DNA of 64,000 bases from Orbus hercynius (GTDB lineage Bacteria > Pseudomonadota > Gammaproteobacteria > Enterobacterales > Orbaceae). How positions within the stretch are numbered: the first letter of the stretch is position 1; every line of letters begins with the position of its first letter. Positions 9,991 through 19,849 of the stretch are shown here, one piece after another. Below the pieces are notes generated by a model, which was given only the letters and a program-made list of their open reading frames with translations, was not told where the DNA came from and searched no databases. Made by a program: the position numbers and the translations under genes. The stretch is taken from positions 62,001 to 126,000 of the forward strand of contig NZ_RBWY01000002.1 of assembly GCF_003634275.1 (NCBI RefSeq). Direction: 5' to 3'.

Positions 9991-10698
9991 TTATTTGGTT
10001 GTTTTTTCTAACAATGGCAGTAACTTATCAACAGGAACGTAACCCGCTAGTAGCTGACCATTAGGTAAAATAATCGCAGGCGTACCCGATAAACCTAATT
10101 TACGGCCAACGTTATATTGCATTTCAACATAAGGCACCATGCTTGAAGCAGGTGAAATTTTACCGCCTTTATACGCATTATCAAATGCGGCTTTACGATC
10201 TTTGGCGCTCCAAATCGATTGCATATTTTTTGCAACATCAGAATCAAGTCCTGCTCGAGGGAAGGCAAAATAGTGCACGGAGATACCAGCATCAAGATAG
10301 GTATTAATCTCTTCATGTAACTTCTTACAATATGCACACGTATAATCACTAAATACGTAGATCGCGTATTTTTCATCTTTAGCTTTATACACGATCGCAT
10401 CTGATGCAATTGATTCAATCAGTTTCAAGTTATCTGCATTAGCGATGTTTTCAGGTGTCGCGCCACTCATATCATAGATCGGGCCCTGCGTTAAAAATTT
10501 ACCATCGCTAGAAATATATAAAACACCATCTGGCGTTGTAACACTGCTCATATTCGCCATCGGCGTCTTTTGTATCTGCACATCCGCTTTGGTATAACCC
10601 AATTTTTGTAGCGAAGCCATAATATCCGCATCTGATGCGTACACCGTGCTCATCATTAAGCCAGAGAATAATCCAAGCGTAAGAGTTAATTTTTTCAT
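9991..10698 (-). CDS. dsbC: thiol:disulfide interchange protein DsbC
   Basis: DsbC is the periplasmic disulfide isomerase that reshuffles wrong disulfides and is kept reduced by DsbD. The protein is 235 residues with a signal peptide cleaved near residue 21 (VYA|S), an N-terminal dimerisation domain and a thioredoxin-fold domain. The active site is CAYC (121-124), where E. coli has CGYC, and the cis-proline loop is SGTPAI. Placement between xerD and recJ is the same as in E. coli, which favours DsbC over DsbG. Probably co-transcribed from sohB or xerD. Confidence 0.95.
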   Translation of the reverse strand: MKKLTLTLGLFSGLMMSTVYASDADIMASLQKLGYTKADVQIQKTPMANMSSVTTPDGVLYISSDGKFLTQGPIYDMSGATPENIANADNLKLIESIASDAIVYKAKDEKYAIYVFSDYTCAYCKKLHEEINTYLDAGISVHYFAFPRAGLDSDVAKNMQSIWSAKDRKAAFDNAYKGGKISPASSMVPYVEMQYNVGRKLGLSGTPAIILPNGQLLAGYVPVDKLLPLLEKTTK

Positions 10699-10734
10699 TA
10701 CATCGTCCTATTATGTATGTTTATTTACCGAAAA

Positions 10735-11631
10735 TCACGCCCTTGGGTGATGTTTTCGATGCAGCTGTTTTAAACGCTCTGTTGCAACATGAGTGTATAT
10801 TTGCGTTGTGGATAAGCTACTGTGTCCTAATAACATTTGTACAACACGTAGATCCGCACCATGATTAAGTAAATGTGTTGCAAAAGCATGCCGTAAAACG
10901 TGAGGTGATAATGCATCACCATCGATACCTGTTAGTATGGCATAATATTTAATCCGATACCAGAATGTCTGTCGAGTCATCTTTTTACCTAATCGGCTCG
11001 GGAATAAAACATCACTCGGCCCAGCTTTAAGTAGTCCCTCGCGACTGTACTTTAAATAATACTCAATCCAGTAAACCGCCTCTTCCCCCAGCGGCACTAA
11101 CCGCTCTTTATCACCTTTACCAATAATTCGAATCACGCCTTGCACTAAGCTAATATCACTGAGCTCTAAGCCAACGAGCTCCGACACGCGCAGTCCCGTT
11201 GCATAGAGTACTTCTAGCATTGCCTTATCGCGAATTTCCAAACTATCTTCTGTATTAGGGGATGCGAGCAACGCGTCAACTTGGGACTCGGTTAAATCTT
11301 TAGGTAAATTTTTCGGTAATTTAGGTGAAGATAATGATGCCGACGGATCATCTTCACGATATTGCTCACGATAGAGGTATTGAAATAACCGCTTAATCGC
11401 GCTTAACAATCTGGCCGAACTGGTGGCTTTATACCCTTCTTCAACCCGTTGCAATAAAAAGTCTTGCAAATGGCGCGTTTGTGCCGTTAAAAATGTTACC
11501 TGCAACTCAGTCAATGCCTTGCTTAACGCTTGCAAATCTAGCCGATAGGATTGCACCGTATTATCAGCCAAATTGCGCTCAAGCCAAAGAGAATCCAAAA
11601 ATTGTTCTAACAATGCCTTATCTTGTGACAT
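10735..11631 (-). CDS. xerD: site-specific tyrosine recombinase XerD
   Basis: XerD works with XerC at dif to resolve chromosome dimers under FtsK control. The 298 residues equal E. coli XerD, and catalytic residues fall at identical positions: Arg148, Lys172, His244, Arg247, His270 and Tyr279. The N-terminal SAM-like core-binding domain occupies about residues 1-105. This is a housekeeping recombinase, not a phage or integron integrase: it is in the conserved sohB-xerD-dsbC-recJ block and has no attachment site nearby. It follows sohB by 15 bases. Confidence 0.97.
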   Translation of the reverse strand: MSQDKALLEQFLDSLWLERNLADNTVQSYRLDLQALSKALTELQVTFLTAQTRHLQDFLLQRVEEGYKATSSARLLSAIKRLFQYLYREQYREDDPSASLSSPKLPKNLPKDLTESQVDALLASPNTEDSLEIRDKAMLEVLYATGLRVSELVGLELSDISLVQGVIRIIGKGDKERLVPLGEEAVYWIEYYLKYSREGLLKAGPSDVLFPSRLGKKMTRQTFWYRIKYYAILTGIDGDALSPHVLRHAFATHLLNHGADLRVVQMLLGHSSLSTTQIYTHVATERLKQLHRKHHPRA

Positions 11632-11646
11632 AATTGACCTGATTGC

Positions 11647-12714
11647 CTAGCTACCTGTTCGGCTATTTCTAAATAGAAGCTTTTCAACGCCACTCACCAC
11701 ATTTTTAGCCAAGCGATCTGACAGTTTTTTACGTCGATGGAATTTTACTTCAATGATTTTATACTGCTCAATTTGCGATAAAATCACATCATCGCTAGTG
11801 CCAATTTCATCAACTAAGCCTTTCTCTTTAGCTTGAATGGCAAACCAATGCTCTCCGGTTGCAACCTCATCAATATTAAGGTTAGGTCGATTTTCAGCAA
11901 CAAACTCTTTAAATAGCAAGTGAGTTTCTTCCAGTTCTTGCTGGAATTTTTGCCGGCCTTCGGCAGTATTCTCACCAAACATGGTTAAGGTTCGCTTATA
12001 CTGACCTGCCGTTTGCAGCTCAACATCAATTTCATTCTTTTTGAGTAAACGATGGAAGTTAGGAATTTGCGCCACAACGCCGATAGAACCGACAATAGCA
12101 AATGGTGCAGCAATAATTTCATTTGCCGTACATGCCATCATATATCCGCCACTCGCGGCGACTTTATCAACAATTGCCGTTAAATGAATATCACGTTTTC
12201 TAAAACGCATCAACTGTGAAGCGGCTAAACCATAACCATGTACAACGCCGCCAGGGCTTTCTAATTTTAAAATCACCTTATCCAGGGGATTAATCACCGC
12301 CAACACCGCGCTCACTTCTTGACGTAAATCTTCCACTTCATGCGCATCAACACTGCCATTAAACGCCAAGACATAACAAGTCGGTTTGCTACCTGTTGCC
12401 GCCTGCCCATCACTATTAGCATCATGCTGCTTTTCAGCGGCTTTTTTCTGGTTTTGTTTGGCTAATTTCTTCTCATGTTTTTTGAGTTTTTTCTGCGTTT
12501 TATTAAATTGCTTTAATTCCGCTTCAGTCATTACGCCCATTTGCATGGTTTCTTTAATGTCTTGATATTCAAGCGTCAAATCTTTGATTTCAAGATTGCC
12601 TTGTGGGGCCGATTTTTTACGTTGTGCCATAATAAAAATGACGACAAACAAAATCGCTAATACTACAGTCACTGTTTCAGCTAAAAAAATAACGTATTGA
12701 AAAAACCATTCCAT
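11647..12714 (-). CDS. sohB: inner membrane S49 peptidase SohB
   Basis: SohB is a signal-peptide-peptidase family (S49) protease of the inner membrane; its multicopy form suppresses loss of DegP in E. coli. The protein is 355 residues, with an N-terminal membrane segment (about 8-30), a lysine-rich charged linker (about 68-100) and a protease domain. The likely Ser-Lys dyad is Ser188 in VAASGGYMMA and Lys239 in GQYKRTL. The linker with its KKHEKKLAKQNQKKAAEK run is predicted coiled coil. It heads the probable operon sohB-xerD-dsbC-recJ and is divergent from fhs. Confidence 0.95.
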   Translation of the reverse strand: MEWFFQYVIFLAETVTVVLAILFVVIFIMAQRKKSAPQGNLEIKDLTLEYQDIKETMQMGVMTEAELKQFNKTQKKLKKHEKKLAKQNQKKAAEKQHDANSDGQAATGSKPTCYVLAFNGSVDAHEVEDLRQEVSAVLAVINPLDKVILKLESPGGVVHGYGLAASQLMRFRKRDIHLTAIVDKVAASGGYMMACTANEIIAAPFAIVGSIGVVAQIPNFHRLLKKNEIDVELQTAGQYKRTLTMFGENTAEGRQKFQQELEETHLLFKEFVAENRPNLNIDEVATGEHWFAIQAKEKGLVDEIGTSDDVILSQIEQYKIIEVKFHRRKKLSDRLAKNVVSGVEKLLFRNSRTGS

Positions 12715-12960
12715 AATTCACTTACATCCTCATCATCAGATAATTGGCTATCATAGCAGATTTAGTGAAAACTTTGACCTATTTACGTCGTTTTTAATTT
12801 TGTTTTTATCACTCATCCATCATTACAATATTGATAACCAATTGGTTTTATTAATAAAATAATTCGCCTTTATAAGGTGACACAATTTCATTATACTACC
12901 GATATCCACGCATCTTATTTATTACCACTTATTTTATTACTAATATAAGAGAGTATTATT

Positions 12961-14673
12961 ATGACAAATTCAGCCCAGCTGCATCCTATTGGTGAAATCG
13001 CTCGAAAATGTGGTATAGATGAAGAGTATCTCATCCCTCATGGTAAATATGTCGCCAAAATTGATTTATCTATTTTGCAGGCGAATAAACACAAACCAAA
13101 CGGAAAATTAGTTCTGGTTACTGCAATTACACCAACGCCACTAGGTGAAGGTAAAACCGTCAATACGATCGGTTTGAGCGAAGGGCTCAATTATATTGGT
13201 AAAAAAGCGATTGCGTGTATTCGCCAACCGAGTTTAGGGCCCGTATTTGGTGTCAAAGGTGGCGCAGCTGGTGGTGGGCAAGCCGAAGTACTACCGATGG
13301 AAACGTTGAATTTACACCTCACTGGTGATATTCACGCTATCACTGCCGCACATGATTTAGCCTCAGCAGCGCTCGATGCACGTTTATATCATGAAGAACA
13401 CTTGGGTGATGAATTTACCGCTCAAACTGGCCTGAAAAGATTAAATATTGATAAAAATCGCATCATTTGGAAACGCGTTATCGATCATAACGATCGTGCG
13501 CTGCGCGCCATCACCGTTGGCGTTGGCGGTGGATTAAATGGTGTCGAACGCAAAGAAGGTTTTGAGATTACCGCCGCATCTGAGCTAATGGCGATTCTCG
13601 CTTTAGCCAATGATCTGCACGATATGCGTAAACGTATTGGCCAAGTGATTCTTGCTTACAATCTTGATGGTGACGTCATTACCGCCGAAGATTTGGAAGT
13701 TGCCGGTGCGATGACGGTGCTGCTGAAAAATGCCATCAATCCCAATATCATGCAAACAGTCGAAAACACACCGGTACTGATTCATGCAGGGCCTTTTGCC
13801 AATATTGCACATGGTAACTCATCGGTGATTGCCGATCGCATCGCACTACCGCTTGCCGATTATGTGGTGACCGAAGCCGGGTTTGGTTCTGATATGGGCA
13901 TGGAGAAATTTTTTAATATCAAATATCGCCAATCGGGAATCGCACCATCTTGCGTGGTACTCGTTGCAACTGTGCGCAGTTTAAAATCCAATAGCGGTGA
14001 GTACAATATCAAACCAGGCCAACCACTGCCGAAAGCGATCAGTGAATCGAATGTCGAATTACTCTCGATTGGCGCCGCTAACTTGGGCTGGCATATCAAA
14101 AACGCCAAAAGTTATGGCCTACCCGTGATTGTCGCAATTAATCGTTTCCCGCATGATAGCGCAGAAGAACTGACATTCTTGCAGCACTATGCCATTGAGC
14201 AAGGTGCCTTTGCGTGTGAAATTAGCGAAGTCTTCATGCAAGGCGGCAAAGGTGCCAAAGCGCTTTCACACCATATTGTTAACGCATGCGAACAAGCAAG
14301 CGACATTGCACTCCCTTACCAAAATAGTGATAAACTGAGCGATAAAATTCAAAAAATGGCGCACAAATATGGGGCCAATAAAGCTAATTTATCCGCGCAA
14401 GCATTAAATGATATTCAAGTAATTGAACAGCTTAAATTAGATCATCTGCCACTTTGCATTGCCAAAACGCCGATGTCAATTAGTGCCGATCCAAACTTAA
14501 AAAATGTCCCGACTGATTTCGATATTGATATTAGTCATTTAGCGGTCTCTGCAGGCGCTGGATTTATTCGGGTTTATGCAGGTAATATTATGACGATGCC
14601 AGGTCTTGGTACCAATCCAGCCTATCGCCATATTGATATTGATGATAAAGGTAACATTGTTGGTTTAAGTTAA
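12961..14673 (+). CDS. fhs: formate--tetrahydrofolate ligase
   Basis: This cytoplasmic enzyme makes 10-formyl-tetrahydrofolate from formate, ATP and tetrahydrofolate. The 570-residue protein has the diagnostic P-loop [10 protein letters not shown] (57-66), followed by [19 protein letters not shown] and the C-terminal [15 protein letters not shown]. coli lacks this gene and relies on FolD, so its presence is a lineage trait: it would let formate from pyruvate formate-lyase enter purine synthesis. The TAA stop overlaps by one base the ATG of a ferredoxin gene, implying translational coupling. A weak GAGAG ribosome binding site precedes the ATG. Confidence 0.97.
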   Translation: MTNSAQLHPIGEIARKCGIDEEYLIPHGKYVAKIDLSILQANKHKPNGKLVLVTAITPTPLGEGKTVNTIGLSEGLNYIGKKAIACIRQPSLGPVFGVKGGAAGGGQAEVLPMETLNLHLTGDIHAITAAHDLASAALDARLYHEEHLGDEFTAQTGLKRLNIDKNRIIWKRVIDHNDRALRAITVGVGGGLNGVERKEGFEITAASELMAILALANDLHDMRKRIGQVILAYNLDGDVITAEDLEVAGAMTVLLKNAINPNIMQTVENTPVLIHAGPFANIAHGNSSVIADRIALPLADYVVTEAGFGSDMGMEKFFNIKYRQSGIAPSCVVLVATVRSLKSNSGEYNIKPGQPLPKAISESNVELLSIGAANLGWHIKNAKSYGLPVIVAINRFPHDSAEELTFLQHYAIEQGAFACEISEVFMQGGKGAKALSHHIVNACEQASDIALPYQNSDKLSDKIQKMAHKYGANKANLSAQALNDIQVIEQLKLDHLPLCIAKTPMSISADPNLKNVPTDFDIDISHLAVSAGAGFIRVYAGNIMTMPGLGTNPAYRHIDIDDKGNIVGLS

Positions 14674-15050
14674 TGATAGAGATACTTACTGCATTTATAG
14701 ACGAAGAAAACTGTATTGGTTGCGGCAAATGTATTCGCGTTTGTCCAACCGATGCCATTGTGGGTGCTAAACATTTTCTGCACACGATCGTACCCAAATT
14801 GTGCACCTCCTGCGAAGAGTGTATCAATGCCTGTCCGACAGATTGTATTAGTCTAAAAACGCCTTGCGCGCCAATGAGTGAGGAACGAGAATCCACGCTT
14901 AAAGCTCAAAAGCAGCAACGGATATTAGCGGCAAAAAATCAGCCAACAGTGATACAAGTGCCGCAGCAAGAAGCTCCCGATCAACGCAAACAGCAAATTG
15001 CTGATGCAATCGCCAGAGTAAAAGCGCGCAAAAGCGGAATGTTAAAGTAA
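14673..15050 (+). CDS. 2[4Fe-4S] ferredoxin, RnfB-like, coupled to fhs
   Basis: A 125-residue soluble protein. Residues 1-62 hold two clusters in classic spacing: Cys14, 17, 20, 24 and Cys44, 47, 50, 54. The sequence ([28 protein letters not shown]) resembles the ferredoxin domain of RnfB/RsxB rather than YfhL or Fdx. It lacks the RnfB membrane anchor and its CGQCGYPGC cluster. The C-terminal half is charged and Gln-rich, ending [12 protein letters not shown], like the repeats at the C terminus of RnfC. It overlaps fhs by one base. The role is unknown; an electron carrier linked to folate one-carbon or Rnf metabolism is inference. Confidence 0.85.
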   Translation: MIEILTAFIDEENCIGCGKCIRVCPTDAIVGAKHFLHTIVPKLCTSCEECINACPTDCISLKTPCAPMSEERESTLKAQKQQRILAAKNQPTVIQVPQQEAPDQRKQQIADAIARVKARKSGMLK

Positions 15051-15167
15051 AGTCATCGAGAGCAGATAGTCAGCACCTTATCCTAAGGCTTTCACGTTAT
15101 GAAAAATAGTTGCTGACGATTTTGTCAACGTGCTGCGGAGGTTCTCGTCTTGATAAATTTTAGGCGT

Positions 15168-15194
15168 AAAAAAACCGACTTGCATCGGTTTTTT
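15168..15194 (-). terminator. intrinsic terminator of the tRNA operon
   Basis: AAAAAACCGA (15169-15178) pairs with TCGGTTTTTT (15185-15194). On the minus strand it lies six bases past the CCA of tRNA-Pro and ends in a T-run. The A/T symmetry means it may also end the fhs-ferredoxin transcript. Confidence 0.9.
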
Positions 15195-15199
15195 AAAAT

Positions 15200-15276
15200 T
15201 GGTCGGCGAGAGAGGATTCGAACCTCCGACCCACTGGTCCCAAACCAGTTGCGCTACCAAGCTGCGCTACTCGCCG
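15200..15276 (-). tRNA. proM: tRNA-Pro (anticodon TGG)
   Basis: The 77-base cloverleaf begins CGGCGAGTAGCGCAGC and ends with encoded CCA (15200-15202). The anticodon loop TTTGGGA gives TGG, the isoacceptor able to read all proline codons. GGTTCGAATCC forms the T arm. It is second in the tRNA-His/tRNA-Pro transcript. Confidence 0.97.
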
Positions 15277-15287
15277 TTAAAGCTTAA

Positions 15288-15364
15288 TGGGGTGGCTAAT
15301 GGGATTCGAACCCACGACAACTGGAATCACAATCCAGGGCTCTACCAACTGAGCTATAGCCACC
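15288..15364 (-). tRNA. hisR: tRNA-His (anticodon GTG)
   Basis: The 77-base cloverleaf begins GGTGGCTATAGCTCAG, including the extra 5' G(-1) specific to tRNA-His, which pairs with C73, and ends with encoded CCA (15288-15290). Anticodon loop TTGTGAT gives GTG. It appears identical to E. coli tRNA-His over most of its length. In E. coli argX precedes and leuT separates it from proM; both are absent here. Confidence 0.97.
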
Positions 15365-15380
15365 ATATAAGCAGGACGCA

Positions 15381-15409
15381 ATATTACGCATTTATGAATA
15401 TTTTGTCTA
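15381..15409 (-). promoter_or_regulatory. promoter of the tRNA-His/tRNA-Pro operon
   Basis: On the minus strand TAGACA (15404-15409) and TAATAT (15381-15386) are 17 bases apart. The sequence after the -10 (TGCGTCC) is a G/C-rich discriminator, characteristic of stable RNA promoters under stringent control. Confidence 0.75.
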
Positions 15410-15467
15410 GTGGATTTTTTAAAATTTTTGTTCACTTGATTATATAAACAACATTATCTGTATTTTA

Positions 15468-16766
15468 TTAAGGCTTATGTACCATTATTTCAATAATTTG
15501 TTTATCGGTTTGCTGCATACTGTGGCTCGCTAATGCACATAAGTTATTAATTGATGCTTCAACGCTCTCACACACAATCCCCTCATTACCCGTTACCCTA
15601 ACAGCACTTAATGCCATTAATACAGATTTAAACGCCGATGATGCAGAGGTTGATACTTTCATCGCACAGCTATTTGAAGCGCCGTCACAAATAATACCGG
15701 TTAAATCCCCCACCATATTACAAAGCGCCATACTGACCGCATCAAAATTATGATTATCAAGCAAATAAACCATACCAGCTGCCGCCCCCATCGATGCCGT
15801 TGAAGCCGCACACAGCGCTGATAATGGTGGGAACTTACTGTGAATATAAATGGCAATTGCATGCGATAACACTAATGCTCTCGCTAATGTTTCATCTGTT
15901 GCTTCAACATAATCAGCAATAACTACAACCGGCATGGTTGCGGCAATACCTTGATTGCCTGAACCCGAATTGCTCATGGCGGGCAACGTCGCACCGCCCA
16001 TTCTGGCATCCGATGCGGCTGTAGTTCGGATCATGATTTTGGTTAATAAATCATCAGATAATAACCCTTTATCGATTTGTTGCTTTAGTATATTTGCAAT
16101 ACTCAAACCGTAAGCGCGACTTAGTCCTTCTCGCGATAAGGCATTATTGAGCTCCGCTGCACGTAAAATAAAACGAATTTTGTCAAATTCAATCTGACTG
16201 GCAAAATCATAAATCGCTTTGACAGAAAGGCACTGCATTACATTAACACCATGATGGCTATCTTGTTTAATAGCGCTATTTTGCAAAATAATCCGGCCAT
16301 TTTGCTCAATTAAGGTAACATTAGTATGCGAATCTTCGATACAGACGTGGACATACTCCTCACCCGTATAAAGATACACTTCCACATACAATGCCTTATT
16401 AGTTGGCGCAATGCTCACCGTCACGCGTTTTTGCTGTAAGAATACTTTCGCACGCTCAACATCTTGCTCGCTGATATTGTTTAATACATCAAGTCCGGCT
16501 TTTGCATCACCACCAAATGCTCCAACAGCAGCAGCAATGGGTAAACCAACCATGCCAGTTCCTGGCACCGTCACGCCCATACCATTTTTCATTAAATTGG
16601 GTGAAACACGCGCGTCTATTCGATCAATATTTTTGGTGCCAAGTTGCGCTATCGCCGTCGCACTTGCCAGCGCTAACGAAATTGGCTCTGTGCAGCCAGT
16701 TGCAGGTAACACCTGACGTTTTAACACATCAATCAGTTCTTGCCACATTGCAGCACTCTTTCCCAT
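15468..16766 (-). CDS. cyuA: L-cysteine desulfidase CyuA (YhaM, UPF0597 family)
   Basis: CyuA is an oxygen-sensitive iron-sulfur enzyme that breaks L-cysteine into pyruvate, ammonia and sulfide under anaerobic conditions. The 432-residue protein matches E. coli YhaM along its length: ATGCTEPISLALA, VSPNLMKNGMGVTVPGTGMVGLPIAAA, RTTAASDARMGGATLPAMSNSGSGNQG and CDGASNSCAMKVSTSA, which contain the conserved cysteines. The start at 16766 has AGGAGT nine bases upstream; a second in-frame ATG seven codons later (MWQ) is possible. Enteric cyuA has the transporter CyuP and the regulator CyuR beside it; neither is here. Confidence 0.93.
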   Translation of the reverse strand: MGKSAAMWQELIDVLKRQVLPATGCTEPISLALASATAIAQLGTKNIDRIDARVSPNLMKNGMGVTVPGTGMVGLPIAAAVGAFGGDAKAGLDVLNNISEQDVERAKVFLQQKRVTVSIAPTNKALYVEVYLYTGEEYVHVCIEDSHTNVTLIEQNGRIILQNSAIKQDSHHGVNVMQCLSVKAIYDFASQIEFDKIRFILRAAELNNALSREGLSRAYGLSIANILKQQIDKGLLSDDLLTKIMIRTTAASDARMGGATLPAMSNSGSGNQGIAATMPVVVIADYVEATDETLARALVLSHAIAIYIHSKFPPLSALCAASTASMGAAAGMVYLLDNHNFDAVSMALCNMVGDLTGIICDGASNSCAMKVSTSASSAFKSVLMALSAVRVTGNEGIVCESVEASINNLCALASHSMQQTDKQIIEIMVHKP

Positions 16767-17229
16767 GACGAATAACTCCTAATCCCAATCGATTTGTTAC
16801 ATTATCAACACGACATCATAATATACTCAACACAATAATAATGAAACCCGACATTATCTCTTGATAAAAAAGGAGAAAACTTACTATTTAGTGCATGAAC
16901 GAGTATCCAATGCCCAGGTAAAATCGCTTAAATAGTTACAAAACTGCAATTCTAACGAGTAAAACAGCCTAAATATAGCAGTAAGCAACTTACTAAAAAC
17001 TGCTAATAAGTGCGTAAAAAAATGAAATAGCTTTGCTAAATATAAAATTATCTCAATATTAAACAGAGCCTTAATAAATGTGCTTGTTTCAATTTCATTT
17101 CCTCGCCATAATATCGACCTAATTAAAAACAAGTGATACTCAGGTTCAGGGTAAAAACTCACTGGTTTTTTTGTTCAATTTTATTTATATTGAGCATCAT
17201 AACTATTATTTTTAGGGGTAAATATTAAT
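16767..17229. other. 463-base AT-rich gap between cyuA and ptsH
   Basis: Divergent control region. It holds the cyuA ribosome binding site (AGGAGT) at one end and the ptsH leader at the other. A minus-strand ORF of 92 codons at 16884-17162 has no ribosome binding site, no recognisable family and a composition typical of random AT-rich sequence. I searched by eye for a CRP site (TGTGA-N6-TCACA) before ptsH, expected from enterics, and found no acceptable match. Confidence 0.6.
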
Positions 17230-17487
17230 ATGTATCAGCAAGACATTACAATCACAGCGCAAAATGGTCTTCATACTCGCCCAGCAGCTCAATTTGTAAA
17301 GGAAGCTAAAGCATTTAATTCAGAGGTCACCATCACATCCAATGGTAAAAGTGCAAGTGCAAAAAGTCTATTTAAATTGCAAACGCTTGGATTAACCCAA
17401 GGCACTGTAATTACTATCGCAGCAGAGGGTGAAGATGAGCAACAAGCCGTCGAGCATTTAATTAAGCTTATTCCTGAATTAGAATAA
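17230..17487 (+). CDS. ptsH: phosphocarrier protein HPr
   Basis: HPr passes phosphate from enzyme I to the sugar-specific EIIA domains. It is 85 residues as in E. coli. The phosphorylated His15 sits in [15 protein letters not shown] and the regulatory-site Ser46 in [13 protein letters not shown]. It is first in ptsH-ptsI-crr, with 57 bases before the ptsI ATG. Confidence 0.98.
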   Translation: MYQQDITITAQNGLHTRPAAQFVKEAKAFNSEVTITSNGKSASAKSLFKLQTLGLTQGTVITIAAEGEDEQQAVEHLIKLIPELE

Positions 17488-17544
17488 CCCCATCGAATCA
17501 AAAATGTTTAATTTTAGTAATACTATCTGAAAAGGATGAATATT

Positions 17545-19272
17545 ATGGTTTCCGGTATACTCGTTTCGCCAGGTATTGCATTTGCAAAAGCCTTACTACT
17601 AAAAGAAGATGAAATTGTTCTAAATACTAGACCAATTGCAGATAATAAAATTGATGCAGAAATTGCACGCTTTAAAGATGCCCGTGAAAAATCAAGCCAG
17701 CAGCTCAACGCGATTATGGAACGTGCTAAAACCACGTTAGGTGAAGACAAAGCAGCGATTTTTGAAGGTCACATCATGTTATTAGAAGATGAAGATCTTG
17801 AAAGTGAAGTCATTAGCCGTATTAAAACAAAACATGCCTCTGCTGATTCAGCGGTCCACTCTGTGTTTGAAGCACAAGCCAAAGAGTTAGAAGGCCTTGA
17901 TGACGAATACCTCAAAGAGCGTGCGGCAGATATTCGCGATATAGGTAAACGTTTACTTAAAAATGTATTAGGTATGGAAATCGTTGACTTAAGTGCCATC
18001 AATGAACCTTGTGTCCTTGTTGCAACTGATTTAACCCCTTCAGAAACAGCGCAGCTAAACCTTGATATGGTCTTAGGCTTTATTACCGATATTGGTGGTA
18101 GAACGTCACATACATCAATTATGGCGCGTTCACTAGAAGTCCCTGCGATTGTCGGCACCTCAAATGCAACTAAAAAGATAAAACAAGGTGATTACATCAT
18201 TCTTGATGCAATTCATAACAACATCTATATTAATCCAAACGACAAAACAATTGAGCAACTAAAACAAGTTCAAAAACAGTATATTGAAGATAAAGAAGAG
18301 TTAGCAAAATTGAAAGATTTACCGGCTATTACCTTAGACGGTCATCAAGTGGAAGTATGTGCTAACATTGGTACTGTGCGTGATATCACCGGTGCGGATC
18401 GTAATGGTTATGAAGGTGTTGGACTTTATCGCACTGAGTTTTTATTTATGGATCGCGATGCTTATCCAAATGAAGACGAACAATTTAAAGCTTATAAAGA
18501 AGTCGCTGAATCAACTAATGGTTTACCCGTTATTGTACGTACCATGGATATTGGTGGCGATAAAGACGTGCCTTATATGCACTTACCAAAAGAGGAAAAT
18601 CCATTCTTAGGCTGGCGTGCAATCCGTATTTGTATGGATAAAAAAGATATTTTACATGCTCAGCTACGCGCTATTTTACGCGCTTCTGCGTTTGGTAAAT
18701 TACGCATCATGTTCCCAATGATTATTTCAGTTGAAGAAGTTCGGCTATTAAAATCAGAACTTAATATTTTAAAAGAGCAACTCCGTGCTGAGCACAAAAA
18801 ATTCGATGAACAAATTGAAGTCGGCGTCATGGTCGAAACGCCAGCTGCGGCAGTCATTGCTCGTCATTTAGCGAAAGAGGTTGATTTCTTAAGTATTGGT
18901 ACGAACGATTTAACCCAATATACGTTAGCAGTTGACCGTGGTAATGAGCTTATTTCTCATCTTTATAATCCAATGTCACCTTCTGTTTTAACACTGATCA
19001 AAAATGTGATCGATGCATCGCATCAAGAAGGGAAATGGACCGGTATGTGTGGTGAGTTAGGCGGAGATGAACGTGCAACTGTTCTATTACTCGGTATGGG
19101 ATTAGATGAGTTTAGTATGAGCTCTATTTCAATTCCTAAAATTAAGAAAATTATCCGTAACACTAATTTTAGCGAAGCGCAAAAACTCGCTGAAGAGGCA
19201 TTGCAAAAAGCAACAGCAAAAGAAATTAGTGAATTACTGGAAAAATTTACCGCTGAAAAGCAAGTTTGCTAG
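17545..19272 (+). CDS. ptsI: phosphoenolpyruvate-protein phosphotransferase (enzyme I)
   Basis: Enzyme I takes phosphate from PEP and gives it to HPr. The start is placed at the ATG at 17545 because AAAAGG lies nine bases upstream of it and abuts the earlier in-frame ATG at 17536. This gives 575 residues, the E. coli length. The active histidine is His189 in [13 protein letters not shown]. The N-terminal HPr-binding helical domain and the C-terminal PEP-binding TIM barrel ([34 protein letters not shown] with the conserved Cys) are intact. crr follows 12 bases later. Confidence 0.98.
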   Translation: MVSGILVSPGIAFAKALLLKEDEIVLNTRPIADNKIDAEIARFKDAREKSSQQLNAIMERAKTTLGEDKAAIFEGHIMLLEDEDLESEVISRIKTKHASADSAVHSVFEAQAKELEGLDDEYLKERAADIRDIGKRLLKNVLGMEIVDLSAINEPCVLVATDLTPSETAQLNLDMVLGFITDIGGRTSHTSIMARSLEVPAIVGTSNATKKIKQGDYIILDAIHNNIYINPNDKTIEQLKQVQKQYIEDKEELAKLKDLPAITLDGHQVEVCANIGTVRDITGADRNGYEGVGLYRTEFLFMDRDAYPNEDEQFKAYKEVAESTNGLPVIVRTMDIGGDKDVPYMHLPKEENPFLGWRAIRICMDKKDILHAQLRAILRASAFGKLRIMFPMIISVEEVRLLKSELNILKEQLRAEHKKFDEQIEVGVMVETPAAAVIARHLAKEVDFLSIGTNDLTQYTLAVDRGNELISHLYNPMSPSVLTLIKNVIDASHQEGKWTGMCGELGGDERATVLLLGMGLDEFSMSSISIPKIKKIIRNTNFSEAQKLAEEALQKATAKEISELLEKFTAEKQVC

Positions 19273-19284
19273 TAGGAGAGCGTC

Positions 19285-19788
19285 ATGGGCTTATTCGATA
19301 AATTAAAGCAGTTTGTGTCTGATGATGATCAGAACTATATTGAAGTTTTGGCACCGCTATCTGGTGAGATAGTCAAAATTGAAGATGTACCAGATGTTGT
19401 TTTTGCAGAAAAAATCGTCGGTGACGGCGTGGCAATTAAACCAACTGGTAACAAAATAGTCGCCCCCTTATCAGGAAGAATAGGAAAAATTTTTGAGACC
19501 AATCATGCTTTTGCAATAGAGTCTGATGATGGAATCGAGCTGTTTGTCCACTTTGGTATTGATACTGTTGAATTAAAAGGTGAAGGCTTCACTCGCATTG
19601 CAGAAGAAGGTCAACAAGTAAAAGCGGGCGATCCAATTATTGAATTTGATTTAGCCTTTTTGGAGGGTAAAGCAAAATCTATTCTAACACCGGTGGTGAT
19701 TTCCAATATGGATAGCATTCATGAACTAATTAAACTTACCGGCACGGTTGAAGCGGGTAAAACTGCTATCATGAAAGTGAAAAAATAA
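19285..19788 (+). CDS. crr: glucose-specific PTS enzyme IIA (EIIA-Glc)
   Basis: EIIA-Glc accepts phosphate from HPr, donates it to glucose-type permeases, and in enterics controls adenylate cyclase and inducer exclusion. The 167 residues include the active-site pair His74 ([10 protein letters not shown]) and His89 ([13 protein letters not shown]). The amphipathic N-terminal segment [11 protein letters not shown] is kept. It is last in the pts operon and closes at the terminator at 19806-19833. Confidence 0.97.
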   Translation: MGLFDKLKQFVSDDDQNYIEVLAPLSGEIVKIEDVPDVVFAEKIVGDGVAIKPTGNKIVAPLSGRIGKIFETNHAFAIESDDGIELFVHFGIDTVELKGEGFTRIAEEGQQVKAGDPIIEFDLAFLEGKAKSILTPVVISNMDSIHELIKLTGTVEAGKTAIMKVKK

Positions 19789-19805
19789 GTGGTGATTACG
19801 TTAAT

Positions 19806-19833
19806 AAAAAAACCGCCATTTGGCGGTTTTTTT
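19806..19833. terminator. bidirectional intrinsic terminator between crr and pgi
   Basis: AAAAAAACCGCCA (19806-19818) and TGGCGGTTTTTTT (19821-19833) form a near-continuous palindrome that can end both convergent genes. Confidence 0.93.
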
Positions 19834-19849
19834 ATTCCCATAACCCGCG

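Noticed and set aside
10735-11631. Tyrosine recombinase as a mark of an integrated element
   Set aside because: It is XerD: same length and catalytic positions as E. coli, in the conserved sohB-xerD-dsbC-recJ block, with no att repeats or cargo genes.
16884-17162. Minus-strand ORF of 92 codons between cyuA and ptsH
   Set aside because: No ribosome binding site, no family resemblance, and an Ile/Leu/Phe-rich composition typical of translated AT-rich spacer DNA.
17100-17229. CRP site in front of ptsH
   Set aside because: Known for the enteric pts operon, but no sequence here keeps both TGTGA and TCACA half-sites.
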